The position numbers and the translations under genes are program-made. A stretch of 64,000 bases of DNA, taken from the NCBI RefSeq assembly GCF_026001925.1, contig NZ_AP021870.1, positions 868,001-932,000 on the forward strand, read 5' to 3'. The notes under the pieces are model-generated. The model was not told the DNA's origin. It saw nothing but the letters and a program-made list of their open reading frames with translations, and ran no database searches. Below, in pieces: positions 36,290 to 45,968 of the stretch. Source of the stretch: Vibrio gangliei. Its GTDB lineage: Bacteria > Pseudomonadota > Gammaproteobacteria > Enterobacterales > Vibrionaceae. Position 1 is the stretch's first letter; the number at the start of each line of letters is the position of its first letter.

Positions 36290-37075
36290 ATGGAAACACT
36301 AAAGAAAACCGAATATCGCGCGCCCGCGTTAGAAAAAGGGCTAGAAATTCTCGAATTACTCGCCTGCCAATCCGAGCCTTTAACCAAGAAACAAATATCA
36401 GAACAGCTGAATCGCAGTGTGAATGAAATCTTCCGCATGCTGTCAGTGCTGGTTGAAAAGCAATATATTCAATATGATGCGGAAAGCTCTGGCTATGTTT
36501 TGACCTTAAAAATGTTTGCCCTTTCTAATCAATCTCCACCGATTGCCATGCTACTAAAACGTGCCATGCCTTTAATGGAAAAATTTAGCCATAAAGTAAA
36601 TCAGTCATGCCACATCAGCCGCTACAGCAATCAAGAGTTAATTGTGATTGCTAGCCAAGAGAGCCCGTATAAGATGGGTTTCTGCCTACGACTTGGCGCA
36701 AAACTTGATATCTGTTCATCCGGTTCAGGTGTTGTACTCCTGAGCTTTGCTGAACAAAAATTGCGTCAAGAAATCCTTGAATCCCAACAACAAGTCGCCA
36801 CTCAAGATGAGATAAAAGATGCGCTTAGCCAAATCGAACAAACGCATCACCAAGGCTACTTTATTGGTAAAAGTCCACAGATATCCGGGGTGACCAATAT
36901 TTCTGTACCGATCTTTGGCGTATTTGGCGAGATCATTGCGGTGATCACCAGTCCATTTATGACGCTAAACTCAAAAACCGTCCATCACCACATTGCTGAT
37001 TTAGAGAATACTCGCCAAGAGCTCATGTTGCTAGCTTCTCAACTTAGCCAAAGTTTACCGGGTCAAAATAAATAA
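36290..37075 (+). CDS. IclR-family transcriptional regulator (KdgR-like)
   Basis: A 261-aa regulator with an N-terminal winged helix (ALEKGLEILELLACQSEPL, then KKQISEQLNRSVNEIFRML) and a C-terminal effector domain (HISRYSNQELIVIASQES, ISVPIFG). Family members near uronate genes repress them until a keto-deoxy sugar acid binds. Its position downstream of kduI and the TRAP genes suggests that it controls them. It is separated from dctM by a hairpin and may have its own promoter. Confidence 0.88.
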   Translation: METLKKTEYRAPALEKGLEILELLACQSEPLTKKQISEQLNRSVNEIFRMLSVLVEKQYIQYDAESSGYVLTLKMFALSNQSPPIAMLLKRAMPLMEKFSHKVNQSCHISRYSNQELIVIASQESPYKMGFCLRLGAKLDICSSGSGVVLLSFAEQKLRQEILESQQQVATQDEIKDALSQIEQTHHQGYFIGKSPQISGVTNISVPIFGVFGEIIAVITSPFMTLNSKTVHHHIADLENTRQELMLLASQLSQSLPGQNK

Positions 37076-37099
37076 ACTCTACTGAGGTTAAATAATGGA

Positions 37100-37130
37100 A
37101 ACGGCCAGATAGATACTGGCCGCTCTTGTG
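37100..37130. terminator. Hairpin between convergent iclR-type gene and MFS gene
   Basis: CGGCCAG / CTGGCCG with a 7-base loop, followed by CTCTTGTGTTATTT. The T-tract is interrupted, so strength is uncertain. Confidence 0.6.
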
Positions 37131-37134
37131 TTAT

Positions 37135-38337
37135 TTATAATTTGTCACAAGCAAGTCGCTTCTGATCTGACATATTTTGTTTTTGCTTATCTAAATAGCC
37201 ACTTAACCGAGTTAATGCTAGCGCCCCGCCAACAATCATCGCACCAACCCAAGGCGTATGCATTAAACCAGCTTTAGCCACAATCAAGCCGCCGCCCCAA
37301 GCACCTAATGCAATACCGACATTGAAGGCTGCGATATTGAGGCCCGAAGCAACATCCACCGCATCCGGTGTGTATTTTTCTGCCTGTTTAACCACGTACA
37401 CTTGCAAGCCTGGGACATTACCGAAAGCAAATGCGCCCCACACTAAAATCGTCGCCACTGCAGCAATAGGGTGAACCGCCGTAAAGTTGAAGATAACTAA
37501 TACCGTTGCTAACCCAGAAAAAATGATCGTCAGTGCTTTAATTGGGCCCATTTTATCGGCCATTTTACCGCCCCAAATATTACCAATCGCGACCGACACC
37601 CCGTACACCAACATGATCAAACCAATCGCATTTGAGCCAAACCCGGCTTGTTGCTGCAAAATAGGCGCAAGAAAAGTAAAGGCGATAAACGTGCCACCAT
37701 AACCCAGCGCAGTGATGGCATAAACCAATAACAATCGAGGTTGAGTTAAGACTTTTAGCTGTGATGACAAGGTCGTTGTAGGCGGTTGCTTTAGGTCATT
37801 AGGAACCAAAATCCAACTCCCCAATACAGCAATCAAGCCCAATAGTGCAACGGTCAAAAATGTGGCCTGCCAACCAAATGTTTGACCAATATAAGTTCCT
37901 AAAGGTACACCCGTCACCAATGCAACGGTTAAGCCCGTAAACATGATCGCTATCGCACTAGCCGCTTTCTCTTTAGGTACGAGCCCTGTTGCAATAGTTG
38001 AACCAATCGAAAAAAACACGCCATGAGCAAGGCCTGTCAAAATACGAGCAAAAATTAAAGTGTTATAACCCGGTGCCTGCCACGCGAGCATATTCCCGAT
38101 AACAAACAGGCTCATCACAGTAAGTAAAACCTGTTTGCGATTCCATTTGCCCGTCAGAGCAGTGAGCACGGGAGCTCCGACCGCAACACCTAAAGCATAA
38201 AGGCTGACTAATAAGCCCGCAGAAGGTAAAGATACATTCAGATCTTGTGCCATCGTTGGAATAAGACCAACAATCACAAATTCAGTGGTTCCAATAGCAA
38301 AGGCGCTGAGCGTCAATGCAAAAAGTGCTAAAGGCAT
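37135..38337 (-). CDS. MFS efflux transporter (YdhP/AraJ type)
   Basis: A 400-aa, twelve-helix major facilitator. It opens ALFALTLSAFAIGTTEFVIV and has GRKQVLL-like sequence in the loop after helix 2, both typical of the DHA1 sugar/drug efflux group that includes YdhP and AraJ. The substrate cannot be named. The ATG at 38337 follows AGAGAGAAA. It is divergent from a LysR gene with 138 bases between them, which suggests local control. Confidence 0.87.
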   Translation of the reverse strand: MPLALFALTLSAFAIGTTEFVIVGLIPTMAQDLNVSLPSAGLLVSLYALGVAVGAPVLTALTGKWNRKQVLLTVMSLFVIGNMLAWQAPGYNTLIFARILTGLAHGVFFSIGSTIATGLVPKEKAASAIAIMFTGLTVALVTGVPLGTYIGQTFGWQATFLTVALLGLIAVLGSWILVPNDLKQPPTTTLSSQLKVLTQPRLLLVYAITALGYGGTFIAFTFLAPILQQQAGFGSNAIGLIMLVYGVSVAIGNIWGGKMADKMGPIKALTIIFSGLATVLVIFNFTAVHPIAAVATILVWGAFAFGNVPGLQVYVVKQAEKYTPDAVDVASGLNIAAFNVGIALGAWGGGLIVAKAGLMHTPWVGAMIVGGALALTRLSGYLDKQKQNMSDQKRLACDKL

Positions 38338-38475
38338 AAATTTCTCTCTATTAAGTAACCGCAATATTGAAAGCGGCTATTCTGCCCAAGCCTTACATTG
38401 TTAAAAATAGATGTTTTGACAAATGATTTTTGCTATAAACGCAACAATAAAACACGACATCACCAAGGAAGAAAA

Positions 38476-39357
38476 ATGCGCACTCGCTCAGATGATTTAG
38501 AAATTTTACTCACGGTAATCGATAGCGGCGGGTTTTCAGCTGCGGCAGAACTACTTGATATTCAAGTAGCTAGAGTTTCTAGGGCAGTAAGTAAAGTAGA
38601 AAGCCAATTGGGGATCTCGATTCTAAATCGCACCACCAGACGCATGGAATTAACCGATGAAGGGCGACAATTTGTGGATTCGATCCGGGCTGGACTCATA
38701 CAAATTCAACAAGCGGAAGAAGAAATCATTTCTCGTGGCGAATTGCCTAAAGGACGTTTACGTGTCGATGCCGCTAGCCCATTTATGCTGCATCAATTGG
38801 TGCCACTCATCCAACCGTTTCATCAAGCCTACCCAGATATTGAACTCGAGCTGACTTCCAATGAAGGCTATGTTGACTTACTCGAAAAGAAAACGGATTT
38901 AGCCATTCGAATTGGGCCATTGAGTGATTCGACTTTGCATGCGCGCCCACTAGGAAAAAGCCTGCTCTACTATGTCGCTTCTCCTGATTATTTAGCTAAA
39001 CGTGGCATACCCAGCAAAGCCAGCGATTTGGATTTTCACGACACCATAGGATTTACATCCCCTAAAAGCCTTAACACTTGGCCATTAAAAGGATTTACCG
39101 AACTGAAACCAAGTCTATGGACCAGCAGCGGAGAAACCATTCGCCAATTAGTTCTCGCGGGTAATGGCATTGCTTGTCTTTCTGGTTTTATGGTGAATGA
39201 AGATATTGCTGCGGGGCGCTTAATACCGGTTTTAGAAAGCGAAAAAATCAATAACACCCAAAGAGAGCAAATTAACGCGGTCTATTACAAATCCTCTTCA
39301 GTAGCAAAACGTATTTCGGCTTTTATTGATTTTATCCAACCGAAGCTGACGCTCTAA
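38476..39357 (+). CDS. LysR-family transcriptional regulator
   Basis: A 293-aa LysR regulator. The winged helix (DDLEILLTVIDSGGFSAAAE, then VARVSRAVSKVESQLG and LNRTTRRMELTDEG) leads to a substrate-binding-like domain (GRLRVDAASPFMLHQL, LVLAGNGIACLSGFMV). AAGGAAG precedes the ATG at 38476. The divergent MFS gene is the obvious target. The intergenic region contains ATTGTT and AACAAT arms that could be part of its binding site. Confidence 0.9.
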   Translation: MRTRSDDLEILLTVIDSGGFSAAAELLDIQVARVSRAVSKVESQLGISILNRTTRRMELTDEGRQFVDSIRAGLIQIQQAEEEIISRGELPKGRLRVDAASPFMLHQLVPLIQPFHQAYPDIELELTSNEGYVDLLEKKTDLAIRIGPLSDSTLHARPLGKSLLYYVASPDYLAKRGIPSKASDLDFHDTIGFTSPKSLNTWPLKGFTELKPSLWTSSGETIRQLVLAGNGIACLSGFMVNEDIAAGRLIPVLESEKINNTQREQINAVYYKSSSVAKRISAFIDFIQPKLTL

Positions 39358-39545
39358 GTCGTGTTTATTTTGCGAGGTTAATTTTTGCCAATCCAACCTA
39401 ATTCACAGATCCAAGATAATATGCGCTTCACTCTCTAAAATGCTTTTTATTTGAGCAATTTTATGTGCTATAAACCTGCGCAACATGAATTTAACAAAAT
39501 ATATACATGCTATTGCTGAATATAGTTAAATCTTATGCTAATGCG

Positions 39546-39613
39546 AGCCCTTTATAGTAGACAGATAAACTGTAAAGGCTATGATGGTACCGCCCAGAAG
39601 CTACTGGGACGGT
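39546..39613 (+). promoter_or_regulatory. Two consecutive hairpins in the sstT leader
   Basis: Stem 1 pairs AGCC-TTTA with TAAAGGCT (39546-39580); stem 2 pairs ACCGCCCAG with CTGGGACGGT (39589-39613, one bulge). They lie 46-114 bases upstream of the sstT start. The rest of the 302-base gap (39358-39659) is AT-rich, with no gene seen. Confidence 0.5.
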
Positions 39614-39659
39614 CAAACAGGATTTTTGGCTGAAAATAAAACATAAAACAGGCTTTATT

Positions 39660-40898
39660 ATGCAAAACAACAACTCCCTTATTTCACGCTTGGCCAATGG
39701 CAACTTAGTGCTGCAAATTTTGGTCGGTATTATTGCTGGTGTCGCACTGGCAATGATCTCACCTTCAGCAGCAACAAGCATGTCTATTTTTGGTAACCTA
39801 TTCGTAGGTGCCTTGAAAGCCATCGCACCAATTTTAGTTTTCATTCTTGTTGCAGCGTCTATCGCGAGCCAAAATAAAAACTCTAGCACCAACATGCGCC
39901 CAGTGATCACGCTTTACCTTGTCGGCACCTTTTTAGCGGCACTCACTGCGGTATTGATGAGCTTTGCTTTCCCAACCTCATTGACGTTAGTAAATGCAGC
40001 AACCGGTACAACACCACCAGAAGGTATTGGTGAAGTATTAAATACACTGCTATTTAAAATCGTCGATAACCCAGTCAATGCCTTAGTTAATGCAAACTAC
40101 ATTGGTATTTTGGCTTGGTCTGTAGGCTTAGGTTTAGCACTTCGTCATGCAAACTCAGCAACCAAAGATATGTTCAGTGATCTCAGCCACGGCGTGTCTA
40201 GCGTAGTCCGTTTCATCATCCGCCTTGCACCAATTGGTATCTTCGGCCTAGTCGCGACAACGTTCGCAACGACAGGTTTTAAAGCCATCTCAGGTTACGC
40301 TCAATTACTTGCTGTTCTTCTAAGCTCAATGGCGATCATTGCGCTGATTGTTAACCCACTATTGGTTTACTGGAAAACGAAGCAAAATCCATATCCATTG
40401 GTATTCCAATGCTTACGTGAAAGTGGCGTAACAGCGTTCTTCACACGTTCAAGTGCGGCGAATATCCCAGTGAACATGGCGTTATGTGAGAAGTTAAAAC
40501 TTAACGAAGACACTTACTCGGTATCAATCCCACTAGGTGCAACCATCAACATGGGCGGCGCAGCCATCACTATTACGGTATTAACACTGGCTGCTGTAAA
40601 CACACTCGGCATTCAAGTTGATTTACCAACAGCAATCTTACTGAGCCTTGTTGCTGCTATCTCTGCTTGTGGCGCATCAGGTGTTGCTGGTGGTTCATTG
40701 CTACTTATCCCTCTAGCATGTAGCTTGTTTGGTATTTCAAACGACATCGCAATGCAAGTGGTGGGCGTAGGCTTCATCATTGGTGTTATCCAAGATTCAG
40801 CGGAAACAGGCCTAAACAGCTCAACTGATGTGGTATTCACTGCCGCAGTATGTCGTGCTGAAGAAGCACAAGCGACTGGTCAATCTAGCCAAGCGTAA
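39660..40898 (+). CDS. sstT: Sodium:serine/threonine symporter
   Basis: A 412-aa DAACS-family transporter. Family features include [19 protein letters not shown] at the N-terminus, [18 protein letters not shown] (serine-rich reentrant loop), [21 protein letters not shown] and the late [14 protein letters not shown]. It imports serine and threonine with sodium. It is monocistronic, with a structured leader and a strong terminator. Confidence 0.94.
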   Translation: MQNNNSLISRLANGNLVLQILVGIIAGVALAMISPSAATSMSIFGNLFVGALKAIAPILVFILVAASIASQNKNSSTNMRPVITLYLVGTFLAALTAVLMSFAFPTSLTLVNAATGTTPPEGIGEVLNTLLFKIVDNPVNALVNANYIGILAWSVGLGLALRHANSATKDMFSDLSHGVSSVVRFIIRLAPIGIFGLVATTFATTGFKAISGYAQLLAVLLSSMAIIALIVNPLLVYWKTKQNPYPLVFQCLRESGVTAFFTRSSAANIPVNMALCEKLKLNEDTYSVSIPLGATINMGGAAITITVLTLAAVNTLGIQVDLPTAILLSLVAAISACGASGVAGGSLLLIPLACSLFGISNDIAMQVVGVGFIIGVIQDSAETGLNSSTDVVFTAAVCRAEEAQATGQSSQA

Positions 40899-40921
40899 GT
40901 GACATATTCAACATAAAAAAC

Positions 40922-40957
40922 AATGGCCAGTTGAGTGATCAACTGGCCATTTTTTAT
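40922..40957 (+). terminator. Terminator of sstT
   Basis: The perfect 13-base stem AATGGCCAGTTGA / TCAACTGGCCATT has a GTGA loop, followed by TTTTATAT. Confidence 0.92.
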
Positions 40958-41060
40958 ATCTGCCATTTTACCCACAGCCACACTTACCCACAGCCCATTT
41001 ATTTAACTTCAGTCATAACCCGTAACATTCAGTTACAAACCATCATTGCGGATATTTTGT

Positions 41061-41074
41061 TATGTTATAACATA
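41061..41074. promoter_or_regulatory. Palindromic operator of the ABC importer operon
   Basis: TATGTTATAACATA is a perfect 14-base palindrome 27 bases before the first start codon, with outer GTTAT and GATAAC words extending the symmetry. The AT-rich GTTATAAC core recalls Zur/Nur-type (Fur superfamily) sites, but the spacing differs from the Zur consensus, so the regulator is unassigned. Confidence 0.55.
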
Positions 41075-41100
41075 CGATAACTTTCCATCATCTAATAAGA

Positions 41101-42645
41101 ATGAGTCGTATGTTTAACTTCAAATTATCGGCATTAATTGCTTGTGCATGTTTATCTTCGCTTCCTGTCGCCTACGCTGAACCCAATCGTTCCAACACAC
41201 TTTCAATCGCAGGTAGCTTGGAGTTCACCAATATTGATCCTTCATCCAATGGTTACTTGTTTACTCGTATGCAAGTCACTGAAACCTTGTTAGGTGTGAG
41301 TCCACAAGGGGAATTATTACCGGGGTTAGCGAAAAGCTACCAAATCAGTGACGATCACAAAACATGGCAGTTTACTTTACAGCCTGATGTCACGTTTCAT
41401 GACGGTAAGAAAATGGACGCCGCCTCGGTTATCAATAGCTTAACGATCGCACTGCAAAAACACGGCCCACTTAAAAATGCGCCCATCGAAAACATTACCG
41501 CGCTGAATGAAAATCAAATTAAGATTGTTTTGTCGCAACCTTACCGCCCATTAGGTGCAGTATTAGCGCATTACTCAGCGGTCATTCTCAGCCCTAGCTC
41601 TTATGATGAATCAGGAAAACTGACACAGTTGTACGGTACAGGCCCATACACCGTCTTTGATCTTGCACCTCCACACAAATTAACCGTCGAAAAATTTGCT
41701 CAATATTGGAATAAGCCAGCTTCGATCGAATATGCCACTTATCTAACCGGTCACCGTGCAGAAAGTCGCGCGCTACAAGCCACCAGCGGCCAAGCTGACA
41801 TCGCATTCGAATTGTCTCCAACCAGTGTCATGCGTATGAAAATGCAGCCTCAAATTAAGGTACATGAATATTCAGTTCCGCGCACTTTGGTGCTGAAACT
41901 CAATGCCGGTGATCTTTTATTAAAAGATATACAAGCCCGTCAAGCGCTTAGCCTTGCGATCAATCGCCAAGGTATTGCCTCTGGTGTCTTACGTACTCCG
42001 GGCGCTGAGATCGACCAACTATTACCCGAGGCAGTCAGTGATTGGTATTTAACTCAATATTCAAAGCCTAATTATGACCAACAAAAAGCGCTGCAATTAC
42101 TGGCGGATTTAGGTTGGAAAAAAGATCAACAAGGTATGTTAAACCGTGATGGTAAACCTTTTGAATTGACATTGATCACTTATGCCGACAGACCTGAACT
42201 CACCAATGTGGCGACAGCACTGCAAGATCAATGGCGTCAGATTGGGGTCAAACTCAATATCAATATTACCAATTCCAGCGCCATTCCAGCCGGCCACCAC
42301 GATGGTTCACTACAAGTCGCGTTGATGGCTCGTAATTACGGGGTGATTGCCGATCCGCTGGCGGTATTAAGTAATGACTTTGCACCGCAAGGTGGCGATT
42401 GGGGAGCGATGAACTGGAGCAATACAGAATTATCATCACTGTTTAACACCCTCAACCTCACCAATGATCAAACTCAATACCACCAGTTAGCTCAACAAGC
42501 AGCGCAACACATTCACCAAGGTTACGCTCTAGTGCCGATTGCAAGTTATACCCAACGTATTGGGGTTAATACTCGAATTAAAGGATTCAGCTTCGACCCT
42601 TATGAGCGCGATTTTAAACTCAACCAAATGGAGTTTGCGCAATAA
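41101..42645 (+). CDS. ABC transporter substrate-binding protein, dipeptide/nickel type
   Basis: A 514-aa periplasmic protein of the SBP_bac_5 family. The signal peptide ends near residue 26 (PVAYA). GLAKSYQISDDHKTWQFTLQ, VTFHDGKKMDAASVINSL and YGTGPY are family landmarks. It is similar in size to NikA and DppA. Ligand class cannot be settled from sequence; the fused double ATPase and the palindromic operator hint at metal-chelate uptake. First of four tightly packed genes; its stop overlaps the next start by one base. Confidence 0.87.
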   Translation: MSRMFNFKLSALIACACLSSLPVAYAEPNRSNTLSIAGSLEFTNIDPSSNGYLFTRMQVTETLLGVSPQGELLPGLAKSYQISDDHKTWQFTLQPDVTFHDGKKMDAASVINSLTIALQKHGPLKNAPIENITALNENQIKIVLSQPYRPLGAVLAHYSAVILSPSSYDESGKLTQLYGTGPYTVFDLAPPHKLTVEKFAQYWNKPASIEYATYLTGHRAESRALQATSGQADIAFELSPTSVMRMKMQPQIKVHEYSVPRTLVLKLNAGDLLLKDIQARQALSLAINRQGIASGVLRTPGAEIDQLLPEAVSDWYLTQYSKPNYDQQKALQLLADLGWKKDQQGMLNRDGKPFELTLITYADRPELTNVATALQDQWRQIGVKLNINITNSSAIPAGHHDGSLQVALMARNYGVIADPLAVLSNDFAPQGGDWGAMNWSNTELSSLFNTLNLTNDQTQYHQLAQQAAQHIHQGYALVPIASYTQRIGVNTRIKGFSFDPYERDFKLNQMEFAQ

Positions 42646-43607
42646 TGTTGGCTATTTTTTATCAACGATTTCTGCAATTGATTGCGGTGATTTTCTCCGT
42701 TGGAGGATTAACGTATTTACTGATGCGCTCTCTGCCTGGTGATATGGCTTATCGCTTAGCGGCGAGCCGTTACGGACAAGATAACGTCAATGCAGAAGCC
42801 GCCGAGTTTATTCGTCAGGAACTCAATCTAGACCAAGGCGGTTGGCAGAGTTTCTTCAATTGGCTCATTGACTTAGCACAATTCAATTTTGGCAATTCGT
42901 TAGTCAGTGGCGAGCCAGTATTAGCCGTGGTTGAGCATCAGCTCTATCATTCTATGCTGCTCGCTGGGACTGGAATGTTACTTTCAATCTTATTTGCCAT
43001 TCCACTCGGTCTGCTCAGTGCTCGCTTTCCTCGTGTAGCCAACCCTATTATTTTAGGATTTTCTACCCTATTCCGTTCACTGCCTGTCTTTGTGATCGGA
43101 CTTGGCTTAATCACACTCTTCGCCATTCATTGGGCTTGGTTTCCGGTGGCAGGTTTTGGCTCAACCGCGCACCTAGTATTGCCAGCACTGACACTGGCGA
43201 TCAGCTTAGCCGCCACATCAAACCGAATTGTTTACCATTCTGCTGAACGTGTATTTGAATCGCCATTTTATCGCTATGCCAAAACCAAAGGCTTAACGGC
43301 GAATACCACTTTTCGACGCCACGGTATCATCAATATCGCGCTTCCGGTTGTGGCTTACTGGGGCGTACAACTAGTGATGGTGTTAGAAGGGGTCGTGATG
43401 ATTGAATCTCTATTCTCTTGGCCGGGAGTGGGTCATGGTTTAGCTCATGCGATTTTTGCGCGCGATATTCCAGTGATCCAAGGAACCGCCATTTGTCTTG
43501 GCGTCTTATTTGTCATCCTCAATACACTCAATGATTTACTCTGCCGTGCGCTCGATCCACGCTCAACCCAAGCAGAAGAGACCAAGCAAGGAGCGTTTGC
43601 ATCATGA
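42645..43607 (+). CDS. ABC transporter permease 1 (DppB/NikB type)
   Basis: A 320-aa inner-membrane permease with about six hydrophobic helices. It opens with the family's LRLI-like first helix (RFLQLIAVIFSVGGLTYLLM) and carries the coupling loop RVFESPFYRYAKTKGLT, which contacts the ATPase. Translationally coupled on both sides (TAATG before, ATGA after). Confidence 0.9.
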   Translation: MLAIFYQRFLQLIAVIFSVGGLTYLLMRSLPGDMAYRLAASRYGQDNVNAEAAEFIRQELNLDQGGWQSFFNWLIDLAQFNFGNSLVSGEPVLAVVEHQLYHSMLLAGTGMLLSILFAIPLGLLSARFPRVANPIILGFSTLFRSLPVFVIGLGLITLFAIHWAWFPVAGFGSTAHLVLPALTLAISLAATSNRIVYHSAERVFESPFYRYAKTKGLTANTTFRRHGIINIALPVVAYWGVQLVMVLEGVVMIESLFSWPGVGHGLAHAIFARDIPVIQGTAICLGVLFVILNTLNDLLCRALDPRSTQAEETKQGAFAS

Positions 43608-44392
43608 TTTCCTCCTCACAAAAGTTAGCACTCGGCCTGCTATCCCTGTTGGTTATGATTGCGGTATTTGGACCTATAATCATTCCCGCCGACCCTAATC
43701 AACAAAGCTTGATGAATATTTTATTGCCACCAAGCACGGAACATTGGTTAGGCACCGATCACTATGGCCGCAGTATGTTGAGCCGTTTAGCTCATGCTCT
43801 GCGCTTATCTCTTGCCATGGCTGTGATCTGTGTCGTCACATCGGCCACTCTCGGCTGTATTCTGGGTATGATTGCAGGATGGAAAGGTGGCTGGATTGAT
43901 CGCTTACTTTCTATGCTCGTGAATATTTTATTAGCGCTACCGGCACTCGTCATTGTGCTACTACTCGCCGCCATGATGCCAGGCTCTTTTGCCGCGTTGT
44001 ATCTTGCCATTTCATTGGTGCAATGGGTGGAATACTTCCAACTGTCTCGCACAACCACACGTAAAGTCATGGCCAGTGAAGCAGTACAAAATTCACGCCT
44101 ACTTGGCTTTAATCATTGGTACATCATTCGTCGTCATTTATGGCCTGAACTTGCTGCTCCAGTGGCCACCATCGCCTCTTTTGGTGCAGCCAATGCCATT
44201 TTATATATGGCTTCTCTAGGGTTTATTTATGTCGGTATTCAACCGCCAACCAGCGAACTTGGCTTAATGATCGTAGAACTATTCCCTTACTACAGCGAAG
44301 CACCTTGGTTATTGATTCAACCCATTCTATTGATCGCATTATTAATCATGAGTTTTCACCTACTCACATTTTCACCGACGAACAGGAAGTAA
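43604..44392 (+). CDS. ABC transporter permease 2 (DppC/NikC type)
   Basis: A 262-aa permease with about six helices. The LPPSTEHWLGTDHYGRSMLSR block is the signature start of DppC/OppC proteins, and ASEAVQNSRLLGFNHWYIIRR is the ATPase-contacting loop. It forms the pore with permease 1. Confidence 0.9.
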   Translation: MISSSQKLALGLLSLLVMIAVFGPIIIPADPNQQSLMNILLPPSTEHWLGTDHYGRSMLSRLAHALRLSLAMAVICVVTSATLGCILGMIAGWKGGWIDRLLSMLVNILLALPALVIVLLLAAMMPGSFAALYLAISLVQWVEYFQLSRTTTRKVMASEAVQNSRLLGFNHWYIIRRHLWPELAAPVATIASFGAANAILYMASLGFIYVGIQPPTSELGLMIVELFPYYSEAPWLLIQPILLIALLIMSFHLLTFSPTNRK

Positions 44393-44395
44393 AAG

Positions 44396-45802
44396 ATGAC
44401 CGCATTTTTAGAGGTGAGAAACCTAACCATCAAACATGGTGAAATCACACTGCTGCATGATCTTTCCTTTGCATTAACCGGTAACGATCCACTTGTGGTA
44501 TTAGGCCAAACTGGCTCAGGTAAAAGCTTATTACTCAAATTTATAATGGGGACATTAGAGTCAAATCTCGATGTCAGTGGTCAGTTGTTTATTCAAGGCA
44601 ATCCAGTCACTTGGCAACAACGTCAGTCTTTATGGGGTAAAACTCTGGCTTTGCTACCTCAAGAGCCCTCACAAGCATTGAGCCCATTGATGAAAAGCCA
44701 GCAACAGATCAGTGAAGTCTTTCAATTTGTGCAAGGGCAACCCAAGCCACAAGCGCAGCAATCTTCACTGGATTCACTTAACCAATACGGGTTAGGTGCA
44801 CACAGCCAAAAGCGCCCGTATGAATTATCTGGCGGGATGGCACAACGTCTTGCAATGAGTGTCGCAAGAGCCAATGACAGCGATATTTTCTTAGCCGATG
44901 AACCCACAAAAGGCTTAGACGTGAATCGTCGTGATGACATGATTAACCATCTCAAAACTCGTGCTTCTCAAGGTGGCTTGTTAGTAGTGACTCACGATAT
45001 TGATGTCGCCAAAGGCTTAGCAGGAAGAATGCTGGTGATGAAAAATGGGCATGTAGTTGAACAAGGAGAGACGCTGTCCTTACTATCTAATGCCATACAT
45101 CCATATACTCGAGATTTAATCGCCGCCGAGCCTGAAAAATGGCAAGCTTCATTTTCAAGTACCACGCCCTCTAACCCGATTTTAAAAGTCGAGAATGTCA
45201 GCCTGAAACGAGGTAAGCAGCGCCTATTTAAAGACCTAAGTTTTGAGTTACACGCTGGCGAAGTGATCGGTGTGGTCGGTGACAGCGGTTGTGGTAAAAG
45301 CAGCCTAGGTGACGCTATTTTAGGCCAAATAGACATTGAATCTGGCTCGATTGACTATATCGATACGCCAAGCACTAAAACCAAATCAAAAGCGGGATCA
45401 AAAGCAAAATGGTTAAAGCTCTTTCAAGATCCGATTGCTTCTTTGCCAAGCCAAACAACGCTCGGTGAATTACTGGATGATCTAGTGAAGTTGCACAAAC
45501 TCGATAGCAGCCAGATACCACCGATGATGGAAACCCTGCGCTTAAAACCAGACATTTTGCTGCAAAAACCACATCAAGCTTCAGGCGGAGAATTGCAACG
45601 ATTTGCCATACTCAGAACCTTGTTGCTCAAGCCTGTATTTTTATTTGCCGATGAGCCAACCACTCGTCTTGACCCTATCGTAGCGAAAGAAGTGTCGACG
45701 ATGTTAGTCACCTTAGCCAAGCAACAAGGGTGTGGCATGTTAATCGTAAGCCATGATCCGCAATTGATTAAGGCGGTATCCGATAAAGTGATTCAGTTAT
45801 AA
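44396..45802 (+). CDS. ABC transporter ATP-binding protein with two fused ATPase domains
   Basis: A 468-aa fusion of two ABC ATPases corresponding to DppD and DppF. The N-half has Walker A GQTGSGKS (about residue 42), signature LSGGMAQR and Walker B DIFLADEPT. The C-half has GDSGCGKSS (about residue 297), a diverged signature ASGGELQR and FLFADEPT. It powers the importer. Fusion of the two ATPases saves one gene and is uncommon for the peptide/nickel group, though known in some glutathione and methyl-cycle transporters. Last gene of the operon. Confidence 0.9.
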   Translation: MTAFLEVRNLTIKHGEITLLHDLSFALTGNDPLVVLGQTGSGKSLLLKFIMGTLESNLDVSGQLFIQGNPVTWQQRQSLWGKTLALLPQEPSQALSPLMKSQQQISEVFQFVQGQPKPQAQQSSLDSLNQYGLGAHSQKRPYELSGGMAQRLAMSVARANDSDIFLADEPTKGLDVNRRDDMINHLKTRASQGGLLVVTHDIDVAKGLAGRMLVMKNGHVVEQGETLSLLSNAIHPYTRDLIAAEPEKWQASFSSTTPSNPILKVENVSLKRGKQRLFKDLSFELHAGEVIGVVGDSGCGKSSLGDAILGQIDIESGSIDYIDTPSTKTKSKAGSKAKWLKLFQDPIASLPSQTTLGELLDDLVKLHKLDSSQIPPMMETLRLKPDILLQKPHQASGGELQRFAILRTLLLKPVFLFADEPTTRLDPIVAKEVSTMLVTLAKQQGCGMLIVSHDPQLIKAVSDKVIQL

Positions 45803-45803
45803 C

Positions 45804-45838
45804 AAACCGGTAGCGTTCACCGCGCTACCGGTTTTTAT
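45804..45838 (+). terminator. Terminator of the ABC importer operon
   Basis: AAACCGGTAGCG / CGCTACCGGTTT with a 7-base loop, followed by TTTAT. Confidence 0.9.
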
Positions 45839-45968
45839 GAGTTCAGTTCATACTTTATGAATAAATTTAGCTAGTTAGCTTGTTGACCGGGGAATTGAAT
45901 GGAATGATGATGGAAAGGCTATACGGATTTTTTCCGTCTATTAAATTGTTAGGGCAATAGGAGAAAGT

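Noticed and set aside
45839-45947. A third attC or an attI site left of the first cassette
   Set aside because: No arm complementary to the VCR pattern is present before the GTTAGGG core, and no integrase gene is nearby.
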